Shown here piece after piece: positions 18,132 to 26,720 of a DNA stretch of 64,000 nt. Origin of the DNA: Lachnospira sp. (lineage in GTDB: Bacteria > Bacillota > Clostridia > Lachnospirales > Lachnospiraceae); contig JAGATQ010000020.1 in NCBI GenBank assembly GCA_017621205.1, forward strand, positions 1 through 64,000. Direction: 5' to 3'. Position numbers and translations under genes: made by a program. The notes under the pieces were generated by a model that saw nothing but the letters and a program-made list of their open reading frames with translations, ran no database searches and was not told where the DNA came from. The stretch's first letter is position 1. The number at the start of each line of letters is the position of its first letter.

Positions 18132-18724
18132 TTATTTAACACTAAAATCAATCAAATCCAGAATCTTCTCTTTTTCCATCTCCTCTGGTGCTTCCACCAC
18201 TGCTTTAACTGTATATTTAGCACCAATGTCTATATGTATAAAATAGGTATACAAAGACTCTTCATCTATTTTCTGAGATATGGCGGAATAATGAGCATCA
18301 TAATCCTTATACTTCATTTCTTCGCCAATAATCGGCTCACCAATGATTGAATCAGTGTCGTTCTTCAAATAATTTATTGTTGAAGTTATAACTTCCTTGG
18401 CACTTTCTAAACTTTCATCGCCAAGTGATACTTTATATTTTATATTATCTTTAATAAAGCTTGCTTGACTTTCACCACTCATAAAATCCTGATATCCTTT
18501 AGGACATTTCACAACTATCGTATGGGTATCATCAAATTTCAAAGGAACTTCTAAGCTTCCCTCATCACTAACACTGCTTTCTGTCGTGCTGTTATCTGAC
18601 TGATTAGAGTCCGGACTACTACCTCCCTTTGTCCATCTCAATGCAGCAAATACCACTGCCCCAACAACCAGCAACGCTACTACGATACCTGCCAGAATTA
18701 TAATTTTTTGTTATTACTATTCAT
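18132..18724 (-). pseudogene. Membrane-anchored protein, frame broken by a one-base shortage in an A6 run
   Basis: The natural start is the ATG at 18724, which overlaps the stop of the upstream gene as ATGA and follows the site GGAAGGGAG. After seven codons the frame ends because the A run (18704-18709, six bases) is one base short. With seven the product reads MNSNNKKIIILAGIVVALLV and continues in frame to 18132 (197 residues). The region is 593 bp, one short of a multiple of three. The product would have an N-terminal transmembrane anchor, an S/D-rich linker (about 35-55) and an extracellular domain of unknown family. It is the partner gene of the DUF3592-SUKH-like gene upstream. A shorter TTG-started frame (18674) is unlikely to be used. 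Confidence 0.65.
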
Positions 18725-19626
18725 TTTGTCAATCTCCCTTCCAAATAATCAATAATATATATGTAAAATGCTCCTACACACTCTAACTCATCTATTCTCT
18801 GTATGTCAAAGAAATATACCTTTTCATCCTCGAAACGAACCGCATAATATGTATCTCCTAATTTCCGAAAAACAACATAATCATCTGGCAATCCCAACGT
18901 CCTCAATTTCAGTGTTTCTTCCACCAATGCATAATTTCCTGCATCTTCTTCAAATAAAAAAGAATCATCAAACTGTGACAAATCACTCCATCTGAATATC
19001 CAGCTTAACTCGTCCGTCAAAGGTTTCTGCAAAACAGAATAGAATTTTTTTGCAAGCCTGATATAATTTTTATTCTCTTTTTTATTGTGAACTACAGCCT
19101 GTTCAAGATTAGATATTCTAATATCCGAATCATTTAATGGCTCTTCGTAATTATTGACAACCGACGATTTCTCCCCGATTAAAAAACATAACCATACGAT
19201 ATATAAACATATGGCGGCAAATAAAATTGTTGATTCAAGAAATCCTAAACGGCTATTATAAGACCAAAACAAATACTCATTTCTGGTATATTTATTTTTA
19301 TTACTATTATTAATGGCAATCGTAATTTGTTCCCCTACTTTATCTCCCATTTTATGTGTTACTTTATAATATTCTCCATCAACCTTAACCCAAGTATATA
19401 CATAACATACATAACCACTACGCCTACTCCCGCCGATATACTCAGGCTCAATCTCTTCAATCTGTACTATTTCTGCTTGATGCAAGCTGTACAATTCAGG
19501 ATGCAGACGATAATATATGTACTCTCCTTGAAAAGTTGTCATCAAATATATAACTAAAACACTACTTGCAATTATAAATATTGATTTTGAATTACATAAA
19601 CGATCTAAATCAATTCGTATTTGCAT
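18721..19626 (-). CDS. DUF3592-like membrane protein with a SUKH-like C-terminal domain
   Basis: 301 residues. Transmembrane segments at about 15-32 and 131-150 flank an extracellular region with the DUF3592 pattern (CYVYTWVKVDGEYYKVTHK). The cytoplasmic C-terminal half (about 165-301) resembles SMI1/KNR4 (SUKH) immunity folds: ETLKLRTLGLPDDYVVFRK followed by short strands (YYAVRFEDEKVYFFD). The SUKH assignment is by pattern only and moderate. It begins after AAGGGAGA and its stop overlaps the next gene by 4 bp, so the two form a translationally coupled pair. It lies at the edge of the immunity array and could act as a membrane-tethered immunity protein. Confidence 0.6.
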   Translation of the reverse strand: MQIRIDLDRLCNSKSIFIIASSVLVIYLMTTFQGEYIYYRLHPELYSLHQAEIVQIEEIEPEYIGGSRRSGYVCYVYTWVKVDGEYYKVTHKMGDKVGEQITIAINNSNKNKYTRNEYLFWSYNSRLGFLESTILFAAICLYIVWLCFLIGEKSSVVNNYEEPLNDSDIRISNLEQAVVHNKKENKNYIRLAKKFYSVLQKPLTDELSWIFRWSDLSQFDDSFLFEEDAGNYALVEETLKLRTLGLPDDYVVFRKLGDTYYAVRFEDEKVYFFDIQRIDELECVGAFYIYIIDYLEGRLTK

Positions 19627-19861
19627 CTGTATTTCTCCCTTAAATGTTAGAACAAACTAACTTTTTTAATTTTTCTCCAATTATTTTCTATCCGGTATTA
19701 TACTTGGTAAATAATAATTGATAGGAATTACCTTTCGCAACGCTGGCAGAAATAATTGTTAATCCCCGGATTGGATGCTTTGTTATAGTAGTAATACAAT
19801 GGCTATATATACACTGCGTATTAAGCCATCAATATGGGTCACATCATAAAACCTACAATCA

Positions 19862-20410
19862 TTATATATCATCCACCATTATATATTTACTTGGTATTTC
19901 ATCAGCCAACCAAACTTTTTCATTTCCATAATAAAAAATTATGCCATCTTCCCATGCAAGTTTAGCATCGATTTTTAAGATGCAAGGTTTCCTATCATGT
20001 CTCATACCAACGCTATGTGCAGTTTCAACATCCTGTGATAAATGAACATATTGCCTTCCCTTAGGTAACAAACCCTTTTCTTTAATAGAATTTAAAAATC
20101 TTCTAGCTGTTCCATGGTACAATACCTCTGGTGGTACTTTTTCCTCTTTTGCAATTTTCATCGGGATAGAATGTCCATAATGGGCTTTTATTTTCCCATT
20201 GAAAATCTCGTGCCTTTTCTTTTCCGATTTTTGAATCATTATAACCAAATCGTTTTCAGAGACATTGCTCCACTTCTCCTCCTTATGCAAAGCGTCCAAT
20301 AATTGCTCCACTGGCACATAACCTTCTTCATCCATTTCCAATTCATATTCCCATGGAGCATGACGAAGGGCATAAGATATTTCCTTACTTAATTCAGTAT
20401 AATTAATCAT
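19862..20410 (-). CDS. kptA: RNA 2'-phosphotransferase (Tpt1/KptA family)
   Basis: 182 residues, full length for the family. The enzyme removes an internal 2'-phosphate from RNA, using NAD+ and forming ADP-ribose 1'',2''-cyclic phosphate; in bacteria the natural substrate is unknown. Visible family features are the N-terminal winged helix with YALRHAP (Arg16, His17), HYGHS (about 77-81), the ADP-ribosyl-fold motif LYHGT (97-101), IKEKGLLPKGRQYVHLS (109-125) and AWEDGIIFYYGNEKVWLADE. The ribosome binding site is GAGGTGAAG. Its place beside toxin-immunity genes suggests a role in RNA damage or repair, but that is only a hint. Confidence 0.92.
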   Translation of the reverse strand: MINYTELSKEISYALRHAPWEYELEMDEEGYVPVEQLLDALHKEEKWSNVSENDLVIMIQKSEKKRHEIFNGKIKAHYGHSIPMKIAKEEKVPPEVLYHGTARRFLNSIKEKGLLPKGRQYVHLSQDVETAHSVGMRHDRKPCILKIDAKLAWEDGIIFYYGNEKVWLADEIPSKYIMVDDI

Positions 20411-20488
20411 ATTTCTTCACCTCGTATAATTGTGCAATAAATTGAGATATTCCAATTCAATTTTCCTGCATTTGTTAAATTCTTCCGA

Positions 20489-20970
20489 TTACCAAGTCAC
20501 ATCATTCGTATATATTTCTTTTAACTGATATTGAGGATTGAATATATTATTCAAGAAGTCTTCTATTGTATCTCCCGCAATCGACAAGCTCTTCCAATCA
20601 CCAAGATACACTTTTTTGCTATCACTTACATAAATAACCCAGCCATAACATTCACCTATTGGAAATAACTCTTCGTTGCTTGCTTGATTAAATATTTCCA
20701 TTCTATCATATTCTCCATTGGCTGCATTGACCGGATTAAAATGCATTGTTACACCAAAATGAATTGTTTCCCCTAAATGATTTTTATCACTAGAAATTCT
20801 AACTTGTAAATCCCCTAATTCAGATAAAATTAATTTCGCATATTCATTAACAATATATCCTTCTTCTGTCAAAATTTGAATCCAATAATTTATATCTTTT
20901 TTTCTATCCCTACTCCACCCACTTTTTTCAAAACATTTAATACATATTCGTCTAGCAATTCAACAACCAT
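20489..20970 (-). pseudogene. SUKH-3-type immunity protein, frame broken in a T6/A6 run
   Basis: The start is the ATG at 20970 with an ideal AGGAGG site. The frame is lost at a six-base run (20923-20928). One extra base gives VLNVLKKSGWSRDRKKDINY, the expected SUKH-3 N terminus (GWxxxR), joined to the frame that runs intact to 20489. That frame contains FPIGECYGWVIYVSDSKKVY and DTIEDFLNNIF, typical of the family. The whole gene is 482 bp, again one base short of a multiple of three. SUKH proteins neutralise polymorphic toxins such as nucleases and deaminases. Without correction only a 127-residue C-terminal part could be made. Confidence 0.7.
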
Positions 20971-21017
20971 AGTTACCTCCTAATTTATATCTTCTATATC
21001 TAAAGGAATTTAACACT

Positions 21018-21149
21018 AAAAATAAATATGAATCTTAAACCAGACTATAATTTGTAAATTAATTTAACTTACTTTATGTATATAATGGCGGCTTGCTCTG
21101 GTTGAAGATTAACATCCATTATTTTTCGGAGTCAGAAAAATCAAAAATA
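21018..21149. repeat. 132-bp repeat at the 3' end of a paralogous immunity gene, copy A
   Basis: Nearly identical to 22344-22475: both contain AAAAATAAATATGAA, TTTAACTTACTTTATGTATA, CGGCTTGCTCTGGTTGAA and the last codons of the paralogous genes. A shorter relative (ACTTGCTCCGGTTGCAGATT) lies at about 25725-25745. It marks a duplicated cassette and could serve recombination. Confidence 0.7.
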
Positions 21150-21550
21150 TATTTGTTACTCTTTTTATCAAATTTACTTTTTATCTCTTTACTCTCAAAA
21201 TCAAACACCTTAGAACACCAGTTTATCATAGCAGCAATCATTGCTTCTTTTTGGTAAAAACATACACTATACTGCAAACTACATATTTGAATAACGACTC
21301 CATTAGCAGCTTGACTATTTGACAAAATATCATATTTAACCATATCAAGAGCAGAATATATTGCATCCCTGTCTTCTTCACAAAATATTTCATTTTCACT
21401 TAAAGGATACTTACTAAACGAAAGCCATAACCCAGTGCACACCTCGATACAATCATCTTGAAATGAATTTTTACTATATACTTGTCCATATATAGTTATG
21501 CTAATCCCCCATCTTCCTTCAAATAAGATGTATTTATAGCGTTCCATCAT
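21119..21550 (-). CDS. Putative immunity protein, paralogue of the 22445 gene
   Basis: 143 residues, acidic, no signal peptide. It shares its plan with the protein at 22445-22882: GLW and xKxP in the first half (GLWLSFSKYPL), a motif AxMIxW in the second half and the identical ending FDFSDSEK. The ATG overlaps the TGA of a toxin stub (ATGATGG), the usual toxin-immunity coupling. I do not recognise a named family. Confidence 0.65.
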   Translation of the reverse strand: MMERYKYILFEGRWGISITIYGQVYSKNSFQDDCIEVCTGLWLSFSKYPLSENEIFCEEDRDAIYSALDMVKYDILSNSQAANGVVIQICSLQYSVCFYQKEAMIAAMINWCSKVFDFESKEIKSKFDKKSNKYIFDFSDSEK

Positions 21551-21738
21551 AACCCTCCGTCACCAAAATAATGTAATTTATCAAATATTGTTTTGTTGAA
21601 ATAATATTCAACTCCTAAGCTGGTCTCATTAATTATACAATCAAATCTATAATCAGGTTCTCCATCATAAAGACATGCATAACGGTTCCGGCTAGCACTG
21701 GTGTCCATACTCTCAGTTTCAACATCCTGATTGATGAA
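21547..21738 (-). pseudogene. Stub: Rhs core fragment fused to the 3' end of a lost toxin
   Basis: An open frame reads FINQDVETESMDTSASRNRY, the Rhs core motif found intact in the giant, then switches directly to about 40 residues ending FDKLHYFGDGGL and a stop overlapping the immunity ATG. The pre-toxin region and most of the toxin are deleted. This is the remains of the cassette whose immunity gene survives at 21119-21550. Confidence 0.7.
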
Positions 21739-22096
21739 TAATCCGTTTCCTATGACAATTCTTTTTTAGCAACTGCCTTAAATGTTCATCTATCATGTTT
21801 ACCTTTAGTTCTAAAAAAACAGGGTGCGAAGTACGTTCGGAATCATTTATGAAATCAGCATTTTCCCACCATTTGGGTAATTTCATTCTACTCCCATGTG
21901 TACATGATTTGCAATTACTACACCATGTCCATATTGTACCTCTGTCATCTTCATAGCGATGCATATATATATGAGCATTACTAGTATTACAAATTGGACA
22001 GTTTATGGGAATTTGTATTTCTTTATTGTCTTCTACCACTTTAATAATATCCATAATTTCATCGCTGCTATCATCCCACTTTATATTTTCTTCCAT
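21719..22096 (-). CDS. Small zinc-ribbon protein, probable immunity gene with altered C terminus
   Basis: 125 residues with two CxxC pairs (CPICNTSN and WCSNCKSC), a zinc ribbon. The start has GGAGG inside the preceding toxin stub, two bases after its stop. The last ten residues (RKRIIHQSGC) are read out of frame from the Rhs core remnant at 21547-21738, so the natural C terminus was replaced by a recombination joint. Function not recognised; position suggests immunity. Confidence 0.55.
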   Translation of the reverse strand: MEENIKWDDSSDEIMDIIKVVEDNKEIQIPINCPICNTSNAHIYMHRYEDDRGTIWTWCSNCKSCTHGSRMKLPKWWENADFINDSERTSHPVFLELKVNMIDEHLRQLLKKNCHRKRIIHQSGC

Positions 22097-22098
22097 AA

Positions 22099-22301
22099 TT
22101 ATAAAACACCTCCATTTATAATTTCTCCCAAAGCATTTTCAGCAGTCCTTGCTATATCTTCTGAAGCATGTCCTCCTTTTAACCAACTTCTAGGCATGAT
22201 TAAATTTATATGAAATTGTTCTTGCTTGATTCCGGTTTCTATTCCCTTGCCGGATTCGTCCTTTAACAGAGTAGTACTTTTAAGTTGTCATAGTAATTAT
22301 A
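22099..22301 (-). pseudogene. Stub: Rhs core fragment plus C terminus of an unknown toxin
   Basis: Begins with a match to the Rhs segment YYHYDNLKSTTLLTD (here with a one-base lesion), then joins a sequence ending NLIMPRSWLKGGHASEDIAR and ALGEIINGGVL followed by a stop 2 bp before the zinc-ribbon gene. The shape is that of a polymorphic toxin tail with its immunity gene; the toxin body is gone. Confidence 0.6.
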
Positions 22302-22343
22302 GACTTAGTTTAACATGTCCTGACACGTTTTTATACAGTTACC

Positions 22344-22475
22344 AAAAATAAATATGAATTTTAAACAAGACTAGAATTTGTAAAATAGTTTAACTTACTT
22401 TATGTATATAGTGCCGGCTTGCTCTGGTTGAAAATTAGCATCCATTATTTTTCAGAATCAGAAAAATCAAAAACA
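22344..22475. repeat. 132-bp repeat, copy B
   Basis: Second copy of the repeat at 21018-21149, in the same position relative to the paralogous immunity gene 22445-22882. Differences are scattered single bases. Confidence 0.7.
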
Positions 22476-22882
22476 TAACGGTTATTTTGTTTCTGAAAAA
22501 CAACATTTATCTTAGGCGGTTCAAAATTAAATGCCTTGGCAGCCCATTCTATCATTACAGCAATTAACCCTTCCTCTTGAAAATCACATGGAATAATCTC
22601 TAAACTATGAATTATTATCAAAGTATTCTCATAGATACTGCTATTAATTATCTGCTTTTGGACTATCTCTAAACCCTTTTTCAAATAGGGCAAATCTCCA
22701 TCATAAAATAATTCGCCTTTTTTCATAGGTTTTTCTGCAAATTTCATCCATAAGCCATCTACAATCTTTATCGTTTTTGAATTCAAATCGACACTATTGC
22801 AATCTACATATTCAGCAAAAATCTTAACATAAACCCACCAAGTGGAATTATATGCCCGAAAAGAGTATGTATGCTCTATCAT
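22445..22882 (-). CDS. Putative immunity protein, paralogue of the 21119 gene
   Basis: 145 residues. Shares with its paralogue the motif DGLWMKFAEKPM, the segment EGLIAVMIEWAAKAFNFE and the ending YVFDFSDSEK. Divergence in the N-terminal half is strong, as expected for immunity proteins following different toxin variants. Preceded by a stub ending KGFDKLRFEH, similar to the FDKL ending before the paralogue. Family unnamed to me. Confidence 0.65.
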   Translation of the reverse strand: MIEHTYSFRAYNSTWWVYVKIFAEYVDCNSVDLNSKTIKIVDGLWMKFAEKPMKKGELFYDGDLPYLKKGLEIVQKQIINSSIYENTLIIIHSLEIIPCDFQEEGLIAVMIEWAAKAFNFEPPKINVVFQKQNNRYVFDFSDSEK

Positions 22883-22897
22883 AATTTCACCTTACTC

Positions 22898-22966
22898 CTA
22901 ATGTTCAAATCTTAGTTTGTCAAATCCCTTGCGATTCCAACCACGGAAAAGTAACCTGCTACCAGA
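22898..22966 (-). pseudogene. Stub: toxin C terminus before the 22445 immunity gene
   Basis: A short frame SGSRLLFRGWNRKGFDKLRF ends 15 bp before the immunity gene start. The FDKL motif recurs in the stub before the paralogous gene, so both toxins belonged to one family. Confidence 0.45.
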
Positions 22967-23012
22967 AATGACTTCTTACACATCTAGCCTTATTTAGTCT
23001 CACGGCCTCTGG

Positions 23013-23357
23013 TTAATCATTCAATTCATTTTCAAAATCACAAGCAGCTACCACACCATTACAACATTCTTTTAAGTATTTTAATAAGTCATGTATTCTC
23101 TTAATATATGTAATCTCATCATCTACAATTGGTTCTATGTCAAGATAATACTTCCAATATAAAAAATCATCAGTATCTTGGAAATACTGCTCTTTATTAT
23201 ACTCTTTATTCTTTTGAATAAACATATCACACCAATCTGTAACAATATAACTAAATGATTCCTTTTTCCCGCCAACATAATTCATTATCCCTAAAAATAT
23301 TTCTTCATAACTTAAGTTCGTGTCAACAAATACTTTACAATATAAATTATCGTACAT
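23013..23357 (-). CDS. Putative immunity protein of unknown family
   Basis: 114 residues starting at the ATG at 23357 (MYDNLYCKVFVD), the only one at proper distance from AGGGG; upstream ATGs in frame overlap or crowd that site. Features are NLSYEEIFLGIMNYVGGKK, a W/F/Y-rich centre (DDFLYWKYYLDIEP) and a Cys-rich helix near the end (KYLKECCNGVVAACDFE). It looks like a small soluble immunity protein; no toxin stub was found directly before it. Confidence 0.55.
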   Translation of the reverse strand: MYDNLYCKVFVDTNLSYEEIFLGIMNYVGGKKESFSYIVTDWCDMFIQKNKEYNKEQYFQDTDDFLYWKYYLDIEPIVDDEITYIKRIHDLLKYLKECCNGVVAACDFENELND

Positions 23358-23406
23358 AATCATTCCCCTAATCAAATGGAATATTCGTAAAATTTCACAT
23401 ATAACT

Positions 23407-23934
23407 TTATATGAGTTTTAATAATTCCTTTTGCAATTCATTATCACTCAACTCATCAATATGACAAAATACAAACACCAAGATTTCCATAACTTTTTTA
23501 AAAGCCATATTACTTGAGCCTACCTCATCATATCCTCCACTAATTATTTCAATAGTACCACTGGACAACATCCCAAGAGGATATTCTTTAAAAAATTCAT
23601 CTATTGCATTCAAATATTCTCTATTTAGTCCTATCCTTACTGTTTTACTAAGCAGTAACACTTGCGATATAAAAAAATCATCTTCACACCCATAATTTAT
23701 AATTATATCTGTTTTATTTCTCTGATTATTTCTATATCTCATGCATATCATTGCATAATTACTAACATGCCGCGGGTGCAACTTTGCCTCAATACAAATT
23801 GTTCCAATATGCCAATTAACATCACCACATTCAACACACAAACGCAAAAAATTATACCCCTCATAATCAAATGGTATTTCATCCTTCCATAGACATATTT
23901 TCCTATACTCATTATCACTTTCAAACAATAACAT
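23407..23934 (-). CDS. Putative immunity protein, paralogue of the 23960 gene
   Basis: 175 residues from the ATG at 23934 (MLLFESDNEYRK). A TTG five codons upstream would have to use the GGAGG site as coding sequence. The protein shares a scheme with the next gene: DNEYRKICLWKDEIPFD at the start, then IEAKLHPRHVSNYAMICM, a DIIIN strand and GGYDEVGSSN near the end. Length and A+T content match the neighbouring immunity genes. Family not recognised. Confidence 0.6.
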   Translation of the reverse strand: MLLFESDNEYRKICLWKDEIPFDYEGYNFLRLCVECGDVNWHIGTICIEAKLHPRHVSNYAMICMRYRNNQRNKTDIIINYGCEDDFFISQVLLLSKTVRIGLNREYLNAIDEFFKEYPLGMLSSGTIEIISGGYDEVGSSNMAFKKVMEILVFVFCHIDELSDNELQKELLKLI

Positions 23935-23959
23935 ATTTAATTCCTCCAACTTTCTTTAA

Positions 23960-24493
23960 TCATATCTCCTCCAATATTATTTTATTTATAATACTATCGT
24001 CTATTAAGTCAACATCAAGAATTCTAAACAAAATATTAGTTATTACATAAAACATATTTTGACTAGAACCAACCTCTCCATGTGCTCCAATATTAAAATT
24101 ATATGTTCCACATTTCATTGTTTCTTTTCTAATACCCTCGACACTTTTTATAATTCCATCTACATAATCCTCTGGTATTCCTTTATGCACTATATCAGGC
24201 ATAACTGAAATATTAGCTTCATATAATTCTCCCTTGTAATCATTCACATTAATAATTATATTAGTTTCATCTCCACCCTTCCTATATTCAAATCCCAACA
24301 TTCCATAATTATTATGATTTCTGGGCAACTTTAACTCAACAATCAAAATCATTTCTCGTTCATTCTCTGTTTTTGAATAGTCTCTTTGAAGCTTTTTCAC
24401 TATTTTCTTTTGGACCTTACATTTTTCGAATGGGTGTTCATTTTTCCATATTTTAACTCTTACTTCATTATCATATTTATAATCATACAGCAT
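23960..24493 (-). CDS. Putative immunity protein, paralogue of the 23407 gene
   Basis: 177 residues, about 25 bp upstream of its paralogue. Matching motifs are YDNEVRVKIWKNEHPFE, VELKLPRNHNNYGMLGFEYR, NIIINVND and GAHGEVGSSQ. A strong GGGAGG site precedes the ATG, two codons after the stop of an Rhs stub. The pair looks like a tandem duplication followed by divergence, perhaps to match different toxins. Confidence 0.6.
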   Translation of the reverse strand: MLYDYKYDNEVRVKIWKNEHPFEKCKVQKKIVKKLQRDYSKTENEREMILIVELKLPRNHNNYGMLGFEYRKGGDETNIIINVNDYKGELYEANISVMPDIVHKGIPEDYVDGIIKSVEGIRKETMKCGTYNFNIGAHGEVGSSQNMFYVITNILFRILDVDLIDDSIINKIILEEI

Positions 24494-24507
24494 TATTTCA
24501 TTCCTCC

Positions 24508-24597
24508 CTATATTCCTTTGCCGTATTCTCTATAAGTGCCATAGTCACCTAAAGACTCTCCCATTTCATTAACATCATAGACGTAGCGGGTAGTTTT
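24508..24597 (-). pseudogene. Stub: Rhs/YD fragment with a short toxin tail
   Basis: Reads KTTRYVYDVNEMGESLGDYG and ends TYREYGKGI with a stop 14 bp before the immunity gene. KTTRYxYDxxG matches a YD repeat of the giant protein. Most of the cassette has been deleted. Confidence 0.5.
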
Positions 24598-24625
24598 ACA
24601 AATGCTAAATTGTTAAGGATAACAA

Positions 24626-25282
24626 TTATAGAAAATGTTTTATTTTATCTGCCAAATCTAAAATTTCCCACCAAAGCCTAGATGTTTTTACCCCTTTACT
24701 ATTCCATATCTGTGGATGATTAACTTTAATATCAATATATAAATTTCTTAGCTCTATGCATTTCTCTTTCATCTCATCATTTATCCATCCGTTATCTACA
24801 AACATCTCTAAATTATCATCAGAAGCATCATTTGTCATACTTACATCGAAGTTTTCAAATATATTCATTTCAACAATTTCATCTGTAGAATTTATAAGAA
24901 ATTTCCCACATTGTTTTAACGAATATATTAATCTATGATGCATGGCCTCATTTTTATTTACCTTTTTGAATAAAACTAAATCTGTTAAATCCAACTTAGT
25001 ATTATTACACTCAACCATGGCCGATATGCCAGAATCGAGGGAATTAAAATAATGTCCACATGTCCATATTTTATTGATTATAACAGTTTCATATGGTGAA
25101 TAGTCATCAATAATTAATTGACCGATGTTATTACAATGTTTTGAGCAATTATGTATATTAATATTTCTAAACACAATAAGTTCATCAAATATTTTTATAT
25201 CTTTTAATACTCTTCCAGCCAGTTGCTGATAATTACTACATTTTTTTACCTCAATAACATCAAATATAGATTCATCTATCAT
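24626..25282 (-). CDS. Hypothetical protein in the immunity array
   Basis: 218 residues, soluble. Strong GGAGGGG site. The N-terminal half looks like short beta strands (FDELIVFRNINIHNCSKHCN, then QLIIDDYSPYETVIINKIW), reminiscent of an immunity protein with repeated strands. The C-terminal 80 residues are helical and contain several tryptophans (RLWWEILDLADKIKHFL). I do not recognise a family. Its neighbours on both sides are toxin stubs and immunity-type genes. Confidence 0.5.
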   Translation of the reverse strand: MIDESIFDVIEVKKCSNYQQLAGRVLKDIKIFDELIVFRNINIHNCSKHCNNIGQLIIDDYSPYETVIINKIWTCGHYFNSLDSGISAMVECNNTKLDLTDLVLFKKVNKNEAMHHRLIYSLKQCGKFLINSTDEIVEMNIFENFDVSMTNDASDDNLEMFVDNGWINDEMKEKCIELRNLYIDIKVNHPQIWNSKGVKTSRLWWEILDLADKIKHFL

Positions 25283-25360
25283 AATTACACCCCTCCTGCT
25301 AGTTTAATAAATTTGTCATGCAGTTTTCAAGGTTCAAATAAATCTGAAAAGTATTTTGCA

Positions 25361-25585
25361 TTATGTCAGACTCGCTTGCAGTTCTTCGATACTTTTATAT
25401 ATTCTATTTCCATTTTCTAACATCTTATTAATAATCAAAGTGTCCAACATATCATCTTCAATCAAAAAAAACATAATTTCCTTTCCATTTATATAAAAGA
25501 TACTTTCACCTAATTCATCAGTTACTAATACATATTTATCTCTATCCTCTTCCCAAATATAAGAGTATTCATTCAATAAGCTCAT
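25361..25585 (-). CDS. Small putative immunity protein
   Basis: 74 residues starting at the ATG at 25585 (MSLLNEYSYIWEEDRDKYVL), chosen because GGAGGAGAA lies at the right distance. The same frame continues upstream into a toxin stub, so a read-through fusion of 106 residues is formally possible. The protein is acidic and beta-rich (YVLVTDELGESIFYINGKEI), as is common for immunity proteins. Family not recognised. Confidence 0.5.
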   Translation of the reverse strand: MSLLNEYSYIWEEDRDKYVLVTDELGESIFYINGKEIMFFLIEDDMLDTLIINKMLENGNRIYKSIEELQASLT

Positions 25586-25690
25586 TCGTTCTCCTCCAAT
25601 CAAATCATTTAGATTTGGCAAGCTCTGCTGTTTTACTGTAAGCGCTCTACCATAAAATGTACACTTACCATTTTCACACATTTTCTTTGG
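25586..25690 (-). pseudogene. Stub: end of a deaminase-type toxin
   Basis: Reads IPKKMCENGKCTFYGRAL. The intact deaminase tip at 33307-34671 ends with IPKPACENCTYTFRGK, so this looks like the last zinc-ligand motif of a related toxin, with two extra residues between the cysteines. It leads directly into the immunity gene at 25361-25585. Confidence 0.5.
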
Positions 25691-25767
25691 TATATCTTTT
25701 TAGGATATTTGTTATGAAATAGTACTGACTTGCTCCGGTTGCAGATTGGTATAAAATAAGTAAATCG

Positions 25768-26145
25768 TTATTGCCCGAACGAACGAGAAATTTCTTCTAT
25801 TGCACTCTGAATATCCTCATTAGTATATTCGTCAAATTTCTCTCTATTAGCATTATACATGTTAAGTGTAATACTCGTGTTTAGCAAATACAATACTGCC
25901 ATTGCACAATGCCCCGTCGTCCATACCCCTAATACTTTAGGCTCATTTTTTATGTTCTGTGAAATAAAATTCAATTTTTGAATAATGCTATCTTCAGTAA
26001 TTTGATTTCTAAAAACAGCTATAATCGCATTTGCTTTTATTAAAACAGATGGACTTTCCAAGTACTGTTCTAATTCTTGATTAGTAAAGTTATTGGCTAT
26101 CAGATTATCTATTATTTTATCTACATATATATACCTATCCTGCAT
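25768..26145 (-). CDS. Putative immunity protein, helical
   Basis: 125 residues, mostly helix, with a repeat-like plan: KIIDNLIANNFTNQELEQYL, then SPSVLIKANAIIAVFRNQI and GHCAMAVLYLLNTSITLNMY. It resembles short HEAT-like immunity proteins but I cannot name it. Site AGAGGG precedes the ATG. It follows the broken gene at 26153-26686 by only 7 bp, so the two were one transcription unit. Confidence 0.55.
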   Translation of the reverse strand: MQDRYIYVDKIIDNLIANNFTNQELEQYLESPSVLIKANAIIAVFRNQITEDSIIQKLNFISQNIKNEPKVLGVWTTGHCAMAVLYLLNTSITLNMYNANREKFDEYTNEDIQSAIEEISRSFGQ

Positions 26146-26152
26146 TCTACCA

Positions 26153-26686
26153 TTACCCTCTAATGTTTTTTTCCTTCTCTATAAAAAATTCTTTACAGAT
26201 TATATTATATATATCTACGTCATCAATAACTAATGTTGTAGTGTTAGATAATCTCTCTTCAATACACTCAAACACTTTACTATTATTAGCTTCTTATTGA
26301 AAATCCTCAATTACTTCTATTATTTCCATGTTGTCCGCATGAGCAACCAATTTAAATATATCTTTTTTTAAATTAGGAACTACATCAATAACTAGTTCAA
26401 TTAATCGTCTAAATTCCCACTCATCTAAAAAATCAATAGCCTCCTGAGCAATTTCAAGAAAATGTTTATTTAACCATATACTGCTAATTTTTCTTATTTT
26501 ATTTCTCCCGAGTTCTATTGCTGCAATATTTTGTGGTTGACATGCCCACTCTAAATATATTTTTAAAATTTGACGAGATACAGCTAATGGGTATTCCTCT
26601 ATATGTACCTCTTCATATTCGTGAAGTCCAATAATTGATTGTATCTCTCTATTCATTCGCTTTTCATAATTATTCATTTTTTTCAT
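26153..26686 (-). pseudogene. Putative immunity gene interrupted by an in-frame stop
   Basis: The frame from 26686 encodes 130 residues and stops at a TAA (26294-26296). The identical frame then stays open for 46 more codons (EANNSKVFECIEERLSNTTT and onwards) and ends 7 bp before the next gene, which is where the original stop should be. The simplest view is one nonsense change in a 177-residue helical protein. A natural shorter protein is the alternative. Visible features are an N-terminal helix with IIGLHEYEEVHIEEYPL and several W/E-rich helices (FLDEWEFRRLIELVID). Confidence 0.5.
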
Positions 26687-26720
26687 CCTTTTATAATTTT
26701 CTCAATTTGGTTATTATCTA

